Source: Trichobilharzia regenti
Lineage: Eukaryota > Platyhelminthes > Trematoda > Strigeidida > Schistosomatidae
NCBI GenBank assembly: GCA_944472135.2
Contig: OX235268.1
Coordinates: forward strand, 13,522,589 to 13,586,588
Length of the DNA: 64,000 bases
Direction of reading: 5' to 3'
A model generated the notes under the pieces. That model was not told where the DNA came from and ran no database searches. It saw nothing but the letters and a program-made list of their open reading frames with translations. Made by a program: the position numbers and the translations under genes. The stretch's first letter is position 1, and the number at the start of each line of letters is the position of its first letter. Shown here piece after piece: positions 54,811 through 64,000 of this stretch.

Positions 54811-55030
54811 AAGAAATTGACTTTCAAGTGTTGGTTTGTAGAGATTTGATTGGTTACAGGATTTTCATCATGAGCTGACATCAATCAGAGAACCACTGGA
54901 AAACCAGCTGGAAGTACTGGATAGCTGTTTCGTCCTAGTTTGGGACCCCTCAGCGCCACGCACTTTCCGGGATTCGAACCCAAGATCTTCTGATTACAAG
55001 GCGACCTCGTATACCAGAAAAAGAAGTTGA
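54811..55030 (-). repeat. SINE family B, reverse copy with imperfect 10-bp flanking repeat
   Basis: AAGAAATTGA at 54811 and AAGAAGTTGA at 55021 flank a reverse copy (tail, core GTTTCGTCCTAGTTTGGGAC, B box GGGATTCGAACCC). It is truncated in the head. Confidence 0.75.
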
Positions 55031-57357
55031 TGAATATCCTTGAGACAGGATTGTATGAGACAATCAAGTGGGAGAAATAATCATATGAAGAACAAAGATT
55101 GTCAAAAGTGTGAATGACTTTAAAAGCCAATGCGTATTTGTTCGATTAAATGTTGCTTCACTGCTGTTGTGCGATTTTATGAAATCCGCTGTTTAGTAAG
55201 GATCTACAATCACAGTTCACGTTTTAATCTTGGAATTTTGATTATAATCGAAGTTGAACTCTGGAAAAAATTTTAAAATTTCTAACTGTTTGCTCAATGG
55301 AGCAGTGGTTCTCTTGGATCCTCTCCTCATTTCACTAAAATCGGACATTTGTAGAAGATATCTATTCTTGTTTGTATGAGATGGACAGTTTGGTGAAATC
55401 TCACGTCTCTTAGCATTCAATGTCGTTATACAGGGAAGTGACAGAAAAATGAATCGACTATGTGCTGTGTCAAGCTATGAGATACAATATTTGATAATAA
55501 GTGCTCATCATAAACCCCTATCTCCTCAATGAAATGTAGATGAGAAAGAAAGTACCGCTTTCGTGCTTCATTACAGGCATTCGTAATTGTGTATAGTTCT
55601 GACCTTGATTGTATAGCTTAATTCTACAGACGCGTCTATGTGTTTCAACCCCATTCAGAGACAAAATTTGTGTAAATTGTCGGGTGGAATTTATTAATGA
55701 ATCAGCTGCAACCTGAGCACAGAAATGCATCTCTTAGAGTGACGAAATTTAGAAAACACTCAAATCATGCCTAGACATCCTTTATGAGGATCCCTATTTA
55801 CACATCAATTTGCAACCTTCGAATATTGAATATGACTTCAATGAAGCTTCAAAATAGTCTTTTCATCGACCAGACATTACACCATATTGATGGAAACCTT
55901 CCATATGAGAGAACGTATAAGAGGTTTATACTACTTATTGTTTATTTGACTATGCAGTGGTTTTCTTGAGAATTTTCTATATATTTTTTCCGTTGAAAAT
56001 GATCTGTGAATTAGATATCTTTCGATTTTTGTATGAGATGTAAAATATGGCGAAATTTCACGCCTTTTTTAGATCTTTAAGTTGCACACCAGCGAAGTCA
56101 CAGAAAGCTACTGTGACTCAAACATGTGAAAAGCTATAAGATGTCATAATCGCTGCCCGTCAAGAATTCGTTCTATCTCAACAGTTAAAAAACAGACAAA
56201 AAGTAATCCATTTTCATTCTATTACAACAAATTGATTCGTGCTTGTCTGAGATTATATACCTGTTTGAATACTGTATATGGTACCGATAACAAGATGTGT
56301 TTCATTTCTTTTTGAGTGATGGAATTTATGTGAATATTCAGGTGATACTTACTAATGGATCCACTTGGATCTCAGAATAGAGATGCATCGATTAGAGTTG
56401 CAGTATTTTGAAAAGACATCAAGTACATAAACAGTGAGCAGACATATGTGTTATGTAACGAATAAGTGCAAGAATTTTATTCATTATCATAAGGATGCTG
56501 AGAATGAGGAAATGTGTATATGTGTTGGCAGTGTCGGTGAACATTGAATGGTTTCTCTATTCGAACTGGTGTCCATTTGCGAGTGACAAGAAGGCTTTCA
56601 CTGCTTATTCGTGAACTGGTTGGCAGAAGATTAGAGAAATACGATCAGAAGTATTGTTGTACATTATATTAACGTCTATTTACAGACTTTAGCACTGATT
56701 AACCATTGTAAATCTGTTTTTCTTTTTTGGCTTGAAGAATAAATTATAGTGCTCTCCAACCTGTTTTCTGTTGTTCTACGTCGGTTACAGTGCATTTTGT
56801 CTACTGAGTGCTAATTAAGCTTATTCTTATGAAACTAGCGATAGGTCCAGGATCTCAGCAATCTGGATATTTGACATGTGCCTTCTTTAGTATAAACTAT
56901 TTGAAGTCATGTTTTGGCACTCTATTTGACACATATATCTTAGTACTTCTTCACGTTAATTATTTTGTCCTAACGTGATTCGTCAACATCCACAATGTAA
57001 ATAAAAAGCCCTTGAGACGGAGTCCGAACGCGTATTATCGCAGTAGTCGAAATTCAAAAGTTGATCGACCACAATGTATCAATTGATAACAGGCAATCTT
57101 TAGTTTGAAAAACAAATCAAAGCGCAATTACATCGTAAAAGTATACTACGATAATGAGTAATAATAACAATAACCCCTCCATAGAATGCAGGTAAATGAA
57201 ATTTAACTGTTTTCGGAATGTTAATGTAAATTACAAGGACAGAAAAAATATATCAGAGTTTCTGGTATTAAAACCGAATTGGGAATTTTAAGTTTTCTGA
57301 GGTTTCTTAACATAACTGTACATTTTCGGAAATGCTAACAACTTTGAAACTGACGTG
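55031..57357. repeat. diverged duplicated sequence, no clear gene
   Basis: About 55517-55740, 56300-56420 and 58500-58620 share a block (minus strand ATGCAT-TCTG...GAT-CATTA). At 56353-56370 this block is an 18-nt splice-competent segment (see findings). The minus-strand open frame at 55518-55730 covers the same block. I do not recognise a protein family. Confidence 0.4.
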
Positions 57358-58165
57358 TCATATGAAAACATGAGTGCAATCCTCTAATTTATGAGGTATC
57401 TGTGCTTGATTGAGTTGATGTTGCGGAGGATGATATCTTAAAAGGCTCATATGTTGTCTCCGTTGTTGTGCGAAAGTAGTTTGCTCAGTTGGAACTCCAG
57501 TAGTTGGGTTGAAATATTCTCCAGGCAGTCCTAAGTAGTGCCATAAGCTAATTCTGCTGGACAACATTTTATATCTTCTCTTATTATCGAACTTATTCCA
57601 CGAAGTACAAGAGGTAATTTATCGCTCTACTGTGAGTTCTGTGAGTTGTTGGAATAAATGGCTTTTGAATTGGGCACCTCTGTCTGTAGTTATAATGCTG
57701 GGCACTCTGAAGTTGGAAATCCAATCTTGTATAATGCTCTTTCCAACAGTTTCAGCAGCCATATCATGTAAAAGACTATCTACTGGCCATCTCGTAAATC
57801 TGTCAATACACGTTAAGATATAAGTAAAACCATTAGGTGGTGGTAATGGTCCAACGATGTCAATGTGTACGTGTTGGAACCCACCATCAGGTTCTAAAAA
57901 CTGGCCATTAGGTGAAACTGTATTGCGTTACACTTTTGACTTTTGGCAAGGTAAACATGCTCTTGTCCACTGTTTAATTTCACGATTCATATTTGGCCAT
58001 ATATACCAGTCACTTATCAGCTTAACAGTCACTCGGATGCCAGAGTGAGAAATGCCATGTTTTTTGGAGAAAACTGATTTTTGCATTTCTAATGGGACAA
58101 AAAGACGATGTTTTCCCTTGAAAACATCATACGTAATAGTTAGGCTTTCATCAAGCACAACATCT
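57358..58165 (-). pseudogene. Gypsy-type LTR retrotransposon integrase, broken
   Basis: From right to left, 58158-57928 is the zinc-binding N-terminus (H-G-I-S-H-S-G then C-L-P-C-Q-K). A shifted frame at about 57885-57640 has H-I-D-I-V-G-P-L-P and I-T-T-D-R-G-A-Q-F, the first two catalytic Asp regions. About 57567-57358 is the post-core region (L-P-G-E-Y-F, D-C-T-H-V-F-I). The segment with the catalytic Glu is deleted and frameshifts separate the parts. No gag, protease or LTR is adjacent. Confidence 0.85.
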
Positions 58166-59189
58166 TACGATGATGAGTAATAAAATGGGTCACTACAGCG
58201 ATAACTCAATAAACACATCAGTCTTTGAAGCCCACACCTATCAAAACTACACCTGTTTGAATGGTGAATACGAGCAATGATTTCTTATACCGCTTCTGCT
58301 TTTCGGTGTCTAACCACCTCTGTACCAACCTACCTCCTCCTCAGTTAAACTTATTATTGTTGTTGTTATACTATGACTGTGCATCTGCAATACAAATAAT
58401 GTCCACATTAGAATTTGAACGCAAAGTATGCACCCGTTTTGTTGAACTTCGGTTAAAAACGGCGTGTGATTTCATCTAAAATCATAAATGCTTGATAAAT
58501 AGACATGTGCCTAGTTCAATTTTATCCCTTTTCCAGACATGAAATTTATGTGCGATTCCCCGGAAGTATTTATCGATGAATCCATCGACATCGCAGCACA
58601 AAAATGCATCGTGTCAAGTTGCACAGCTTCAAAAACACTCACGATATAAAAACAACAGTGAGACATGAGTCACCTGTAAAGGCTAACTGCAAAACATTAA
58701 TTTCAAACTTCCAATTTGATGAAATGAGTAAATATATAACTTCTTCAAAAATGATCTATGCAGACATCCTTTGGAATCATCAGTCATTGATTACTAGGGA
58801 TTCAAAGCCAACACTGAGGAAGTCTGAAGCTACTCAGATGGTTCAGAAGACAAAACAAGAATTTTCTGTATCCCTTCTAGTTTCAGATTCAACCACCCCA
58901 ATGCCATTTTATTCCTTTGTCAGCATTCATATTAAGCCATGATTCCGAAACCAAAATATAAGTGGGAGCCATTTCAATATTTGAAAGCACTCAAACTTTA
59001 TCACTCTTTCGATATAGTGAGATCATAAACCATGAGTGTGAATACAAAACAACATATCACGTGCTTCCATTCAGTCACTTTAAGTAGCTTGAACTACTGC
59101 ACGCTCTCATTAAGCAATAATCATTTAAGAAACACCTAAAATGAAGTCCATGGTAAACATTGTGTTTATGGTTGAAGGTAATTTACCAC
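58166..59189. other. unassigned sequence with a duplicated block
   Basis: 58500-58620 belongs to the block shared with 55.7 and 56.35 kb. The plus-strand open frame at 58604-58942 (112 codons) lacks any motif I recognise. Confidence 0.35.
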
Positions 59190-59557
59190 AAGAAGCCTTG
59201 TTCGACCTAGGTTTCGTGCTTGTTAGCAGTCTCCAGTCAGTCACCTTTAAGGAACTCATATCCCTTCTGAGATTCGAACCCACGTTACCCAGTGCTGCTC
59301 GCAGTCAGAGATGTTACCACTGAGCTATACGGCTCACGATTGACCCCCTGTATGACTGCATTAGATGTTTTGACTGAACACGGTTACCTTCAAGATTGCA
59401 AATACGCCTTGATGACTGGTGAGTGCCAACTAGCACGAAACCTAGGTCTGGTCAAGACCTCCAATGGCCAATTGCCACAATCATCTAATAACAACACTTT
59501 TTAGTGTAAGGTGATGGCGAGCCACCTAGTGTGGTGGCCAAATTACAAACTTGACTG
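59190..59557. repeat. SINE family D, head-to-head pair
   Basis: The reverse half (59190-59380) has the head with GGGTAACGTGGGTTCGAATC on the minus strand. The forward half (59386-59557) carries only the distal part (AATACGCCTTGATGACTGG, GCCAATTGCC, GATGGCGAGCCACC). Confidence 0.7.
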
Positions 59558-59560
59558 TTG

Positions 59561-59815
59561 TATGGAGGATCTCACCATGAGCTGACATCAGTTAGATGAC
59601 CACTGGAAAACCTGGGATTACTGGATAACTATTTCGCCATAGTTTGGGACTCTTCAGCATTACACACCCACACCACGGGGTTCTAACCCAGGACCTTCTG
59701 GATACAAGTCGAGCTCGTGGACCATTAAACCACTTGGACCTGATCCAATGGTCCTTGAATTCTAACTTCTGCCAGTTCACGACGTAGCGCGACCATTTCG
59801 CAATGTCTTCTTCTA
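59561..59815 (-). repeat. SINE family B, near full-length reverse copy
   Basis: Tail, core (CTATTTCGCCATAGTTTGGG on the plus str.), B box GGGGTTCTAACCC and the 5' body. It abuts the family D pair. Confidence 0.75.
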
Positions 59816-60114
59816 TGAGTTACTGCCTGATCTTCGAACTTAACTGACTGATAGAATTCCCTCTGCAGTAAACAAAGGACTAGACACATGACACTAGTTA
59901 GTGTTTAATCTAAAACATTATGTTTACCTCCAACCGAAAACACTTCTAAATTTATTTTTTTGTACTCATTGGTAATCATGTTTTATAACCACCTCAAAGA
60001 AAATGTGGGCTGTTTTGTGCAAACATGAATACCCCTGATACAGAAGAAGTTACTGAAGCTACACTGCAAGTAATCTGTCCCATAGCTTCATATGCAGGTT
60101 TTTAAATTTTTTCA

Positions 60115-60317
60115 TTTTATTTATTTATTTATTTATTTTGATTACACCTTGATTCAACACCGTATTTTTGGTACAAGTATAACATTTTCAGCATATGATA
60201 TCGGTAGCCTTAATTTTGCGGGCCGACTAAAGATATCAGGTGTGTGTAGGCAGGGGATCGAAACCTGGACGATGTGCATGGTCGGCGAGAGTCCAAACCG
60301 CTGTGCCACTGACGCAC
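60115..60317 (-). repeat. SINE family C, full reverse copy
   Basis: On the minus strand: TGCGTCAGTGGCACAGCGG, B box GGTTTCGATCCC, GATATCTTTAGTCGGCC, ending in an AATAAATAAATAAA tail. Confidence 0.8.
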
Positions 60318-60900
60318 TTTTCAGTTTAGTATACTCCTCAACTGCTGCATTTCTACTCTATGTGACACTCATCTTCACGTGACTCTCCATTTTAGTTGAG
60401 CTCTGCCTATTCCTGTCGATTACGTTGCCTCACTCAATTAATAATTATTTAGCTTGATTTTCGTTTCTGCACGACTGGTGCTTTCTATGTTACGTAACTT
60501 GTTATCTAAAATATTAAAAAATTCTAATGAAACATCTTTGGAAATATTCTTTTGACTGTTATAACAATCTACTACATTTACGTGTGGTTATAGAGCCTTA
60601 GAATGATATTGATTTAAAGAGTAACTCTTCAATGTGCCAGCTTTCTTTTATGCGATAATAAATATTACTTTGTACAGCGTGCATCATATCACATAAATCA
60701 ACCATTGTTTGAATGACAATATAAAACTTACGAATCCTAAATTCGCGTTAACTATGACCAACTAAAAATGTGAAGTCGAATTCCCTGAATAAGCTTCAGA
60801 AGAATGATGATGAATCTCTGTTAAGCTGTAGGACATGACGTTGTATTTATAAACGACTCTAAAGTATACGAAGCCCCTAAAACAGTCCCAATGTTTAATC
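60318..60900. other. unassigned AT-rich sequence
   Basis: Nothing supported. Confidence 0.3.
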
Positions 60901-60939
60901 CTGGTCATTGCATTGCAAGGATTTCACCCAAAATTTATG

Positions 60940-61245
60940 GAAAATTACACAGAGAGAGCCTTCGAGTACCTGTCCAGGAAAACTGTTTACAGATGTTACT
61001 CTAAGGCGAATGCTCAGAATCTTAGGAATAGGCTCAAAGACACATAGTGGTATTTGTGTAATGAAAACTCTTTTGATGACACTATCTCAAATATTACATG
61101 TTGTCTCAAATTCTGTCTTGATGTCTGTTGTCCCAGAGAAAGACTTCTCAGAATAAAGGAAAGGTTACATAAAATGAAGGATAACATTGGTGTAAAGAGA
61201 ACTAACATCTTACTGAAGTCTGAAATGCAGAGGTTGAACTGAATT
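60940..61245 (+). pseudogene. probable non-LTR retrotransposon ORF fragment
   Basis: Two overlapping frames give a region resembling the segment between endonuclease and RT of non-LTR elements: W-Y-L-C-N-E-N-S-F-D-D-T-I-S-N-I, then C-L-D-V-C-C-P-R-E-R-L-L-R-I-K and a basic stretch. There is no catalytic motif, so the call is tentative. Confidence 0.4.
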
Positions 61246-61596
61246 TATAACCAGAAGTTCATATCATGTACAAATGCCTCTAAATATGGAATCTTTTCAA
61301 AGAAATTACTATTGGTATTCATTTAATGTTTGCAACCTAAACAGATCCTTCATATGTTCTCCCCTAAATGCCTGAGCAGACGATGGCCTGTCCCGAATAA
61401 AACCTTGCAGACGGAAGTGAAGATAGATTGGATGTATGCTGAAGAGATATTTTGCTAAAAAACAGCAGAGAACAAAGTAAAGTTGAGATGTATTTCTGAA
61501 ATCCTCTATTTCACTGGGAACCTAAGTGTCCAACAGTAAAAATGAAATCATATATAGTATTACTACTAACATTGTTTTGAGTAGACAAATGATTTT

Positions 61597-62091
61597 CGAT
61601 AGTTTGCTTTGTATGGGCTAGTTATCTTTTCGAGTTGATCACGAATTGATATCAGTAAGAGAACCATTGAAAACCAGAGAGTTGTGGACAGCTGTTTTAT
61701 CCAAGTTTGGAAATAATAGGCAGTACGCACCCACTAAACCTTACAAAACAAACAATCGAAAATCAATCTGATTCTCGCTACTGATTGCCTACAAGATGAA
61801 GTTTCCAGTGAGGTCCAGTTATATGTCACGTGTGTAGATGGATGTCCCACCGACAACATTGGTTGGGGTCACGATAAATCATGAATAGACAGAAGTTAGA
61901 ATTCATGGGCTAGTCATTGAATCGGATCCCAGTGACTGAATGTTATACGAGCTTGACTTATAACCGGAAGGTCCAGGGTTCGAATCTCAGTAGGTGAGTA
62001 CTGCCGATGGTTCTCAAACTAGGATGAAACAGCAGCTGTCCAGTACTCTCTGGTTTTCAATGGAACTCTAACCGATATTGATCCTTGATCA
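61597..62091. repeat. family B2 inverted composite
   Basis: A reverse part (about 61597-61734: tail, core, start of the head) is followed by a 26-base forward 3' tail piece (AAACCTTACAAAACAAAC) and then by a forward copy from its 5' start (about 61761-62091) with a core CCGATGGTTCTC...GGATGAAACAGC. Confidence 0.75.
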
Positions 62092-62194
62092 GCTTAGATA
62101 AATGATGTTTTACAGATTTTTCAAACAAGAATCTTCTCAGCATATGCTGAAACAAGAGTAGCATATTCCCTAATATGGTTGCAGGTTTTTGTCA

Positions 62195-62447
62195 CTAACC
62201 TTGCACACCTTCAGAAACTTTGAAACCAAGAGAGCGCTTTCTTAAATGTATTAAGTATTCCGTCAAACTCGTAAGAAACCAAGGACGCTTAATAGGTTCT
62301 ACAATGGTGAACCGTTATCTTCCTCTTCTTCAACAGAAGACTTTGTGGGATTTCATGAGTGAAACCCTTCTTTATTTAGATTTAGTACTTAATAATGGTC
62401 ATTCTGACGATAAAACGGGTAGGAAGGAATTGAATATAAACTGATCA
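62195..62447 (+). other. open frame of about 78 codons, unrecognised
   Basis: Without an ATG near its start, the frame runs P-S-E-T-L-K-P-R-E-R to a stop at 62442-62444. It contains L-L-Q-Q-K-T-L-W-D-F-M. No known domain is visible and there is no clear splice context. It may be an old element ORF. Confidence 0.25.
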
Positions 62448-62551
62448 GGGCAACAGTAAAGAATAGATAACACGGCCAAATGACCCTGAATTAACCAGTC
62501 ATATTCTTCTGGGTAAACTACGGCAATTTAGTATAAATAGTATATTTACAG

Positions 62552-62703
62552 GATATGTACTCATGAAAGAATCATGCCTTTCATATGCTGGTTATAGACA
62601 TATACCATTCCAATCCATATTTCGATATACCCAAAATCGTCCAAGACAATTTATAAGAGTACAAATATTACGACCTGCTGATCCTGATGAACGATTGACT
62701 TGA
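62552..62703 (+). CDS. possible terminal coding exon of a conventional gene
   Basis: After an acceptor (GTATATTTACAG) a frame of 50 codons begins two bases into the exon and ends at TGA 62701. It includes K-E-S-C-L-S-Y-A-G-Y-R-H-I-P-F and R-P-R-Q-F-I-R-V-Q-I-L-R-P-A-D-P-D-E-R-L. The composition is protein-like (few low-complexity residues) and unlike the retroelement fragments around it. I do not recognise the family. Upstream exons were not found. Confidence 0.35.
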
Positions 62704-62863
62704 TGATGAATATATACTGATGGTAGTGGTTAGAATTCTCAACGCTTCAAATGGATGCCGTCCATAACACTTGTTAAAAATTTCACATTTATGAAGACTA
62801 TGAGGAGCATCCTTTTGTAATGCTAAGTGGTCTGATTGTTCAGTTCAAGGTCACATAACTATG

Positions 62864-63521
62864 GTATCTATTCTTTTTCTATAGTTTGGTTTGTAAGGGT
62901 TAGTTATGTTTTTACGAGTTGATCACGGATTGGTATCAGTTAGAGAACCATTGAAAACCAGGGAGTTGTGGACAGCTGTTTCATCCTAGATTGGGAATCA
63001 TCGGCAGTACGCACCCACTGGGATTCGAACCCAGGGCCTCCCGGTTTCAAGTCTAGCTCGTGTACTCCCTGGTTTTCAATGTTTCTTTAACTGATGTCAG
63101 TCCGTGATCAACTCGTAAAACATAACTAAACCTTACAAACCAAACTATAGAAAGTTAATCTGATGCTCGCTAGTGACTTGCTACAGGTTGGAGTTTCCTG
63201 AGTTCTAGTGAGAAGTCGTGACCAGTGAGGTCCAATTAGATGTCACGTGTGTGGATTGATGTCCCACCAACGACAATGGTTGGGGTCGCGCTAAATCACG
63301 AATTGGTAGAAGTTAGAATTCACGAACCATTGAATCGGGTTCCAGTGGCTGAATGTTATACGAGCTTGACTTATAACCGGAAGGTCCAGGGTTCGAATTT
63401 CAGTGGGTGAGTACTGCCGATGGTTCCCAAACTAGGATGGAACAGCAGCTGTCCAGTACTCCCTGGTTTTCAATGGAACTCTAACTGATATCAATCCGTG
63501 ATCAACTCGTATCTATTCTTT
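62864..63521. repeat. family B2 composite with 13-bp target duplication and tandem junction
   Basis: GTATCTATTCTTT occurs at 62864-62876 and 63509-63521. Inside: a reverse part (62877-63060), a forward 3' part from the core onward (63062-63153), then directly a full forward copy (63154-63508). The 3' end of one unit (CAAACTATAGAAA) is fused to the 5' start of the next (GTTAATCTGATGCTCGC). Confidence 0.9.
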
Positions 63522-63714
63522 ACTGTTGCCTTGACTAAATGAATCATTTTTAGAGCTACACAGTACGCAATGTTAAGTGTCGATAATCATTTTGGCAATT
63601 GATCTTGTGAATGGAAGGCATAAGTTTATGGTGAGAAGTTTAATCTATTGTTGCCGATCTCATGATGTATGAGTAACATAATTTTGTCATCTTTTATTCT
63701 CAGGATTTTTTCAG
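63522..63714. other. short unassigned spacer
   Basis: Nothing supported. Confidence 0.3.
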
Positions 63715-63812
63715 TAAGAAGGCTGACAACCTCTTCCTGTGAAAATAAAAACCACTGCTATCGAAAATTCAAGTTTCTAGCTTCAGGCTCTGTGTTCCAC
63801 TGGGAGCGTAAA
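63715..63812 (+). repeat. SINE family C long-tail variant, tail only
   Basis: CCTCTTCCTGTGAAAATAAA, ACCACTGCTATCGAAA, TTCAAGTTTCTAGCTTCAGG and TTCCACTGGGA match 43905-43990. Confidence 0.6.
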
Positions 63813-64000
63813 GGAATAAAAAAATAGCCCTTCTCTGGCTGCTTCATAGTCATTGTTCGTTAACCGTATTTTCCTGTTACAGTGTTTATATGAATAATTG
63901 GTGAATATTCCGCCTAAAACGTATAGGAATTCGTAATAAGTAACCAAAACGATAGATCCAAACGTTTGTAAAAATTATGTTTGTTGAATCTCAGCGAAAT
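63813..64000. other. unassigned end of window
   Basis: Nothing supported. Confidence 0.3.

Noticed and set aside
58604..58942. 112-codon plus-strand open frame as a gene
   Set aside because: Its start overlaps the duplicated block shared with 55.7 and 56.35 kb, and I found no recognisable domain.
1..64000. CRISPR arrays, bacterial operons or riboswitches
   Set aside because: The base composition, introns, SINEs and retroelements show animal nuclear DNA; no regularly spaced short repeats were seen.

Overview
The window looks like AT-rich, repeat-dense nuclear DNA of a trematode, most probably a schistosome (Schistosoma). Three things point there: tRNA-derived short elements with a hammerhead-ribozyme core of the S. 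mansoni Sm-alpha type, Penelope-like and SR/RTE-type retroelement fragments, and a minus-strand gene built like a schistosome micro-exon gene (MEG). The species cannot be fixed. There is no bacterial operon structure, and long open frames occur only in retroelement remnants.

Main gene. On the minus strand at 38519-38453 there is a 67-nt first exon that starts with ATG, encodes a typical signal peptide and ends at a consensus GTAAGT donor behind a TATA-like tract. Downstream, at 37637, 37174, 36953, 35546, 35256, 34229, 33139, 32431, 32218, 30891, 30640, 30369, 29951, 29679 and 29417, there are 15 tiny exons of 9, 12 or 15 nt. Nearly all have AG acceptors and GTRAGT-like donors. Every length is a multiple of three, every intron is phase 1, and the join is open for 87 codons. 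The product is a secreted, Gly/Pro/Ser/Asn-rich peptide. A second run of minus-strand micro-exons (6 to 27 nt, also open in phase 1) continues from about 26.1 kb to 4.5 kb. It may be the rest of a very long gene or a second MEG. No terminal exon was fixed.

Repeats. Four families of tRNA-derived short elements fill introns and flanks. A is Sm-alpha-like and has a hammerhead core and terminal inverted repeats. B, with subfamily B2, carries a related hammerhead-like core. C is an element with a well-preserved tRNA cloverleaf. D is a fourth tRNA-headed element. Many insertions are not single copies but head-to-head pairs of partial copies, and several pairs are enclosed by one 12-13 bp target-site duplication. 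Penelope-like elements with GIY-YIG domains occur at about 15.2-16.6, 22.9-23.4, 25.4-25.8, 33.2-34.0, 39.4, 44.1-46.0, 46.7-47.1 and 52.8-53.1 kb. Non-LTR retrotransposon remnants lie at 0-0.65, 8.6-8.9, 20.0-20.8, 31.1-32.1, 40.1-41.8, 54.2 and 61 kb. A broken Gypsy-type integrase lies at 57.4-58.2 kb and an LTR-like promoter block at 7.9-8.3 kb. A truncated histone H2A pseudogene sits in a MEG intron at 30.2 kb.

Layout. 0-4.4 kb is repeat debris. 4.4-26.1 kb is the second micro-exon run with inserted repeats. 26-29 kb is repeats. 29.4-38.6 kb is the MEG. 38.6-64 kb is dominated by nested retroelements and a diverged roughly 0.5 kb repeat unit present four times, with one possible conventional plus-strand terminal exon at 62.55-62.70 kb.
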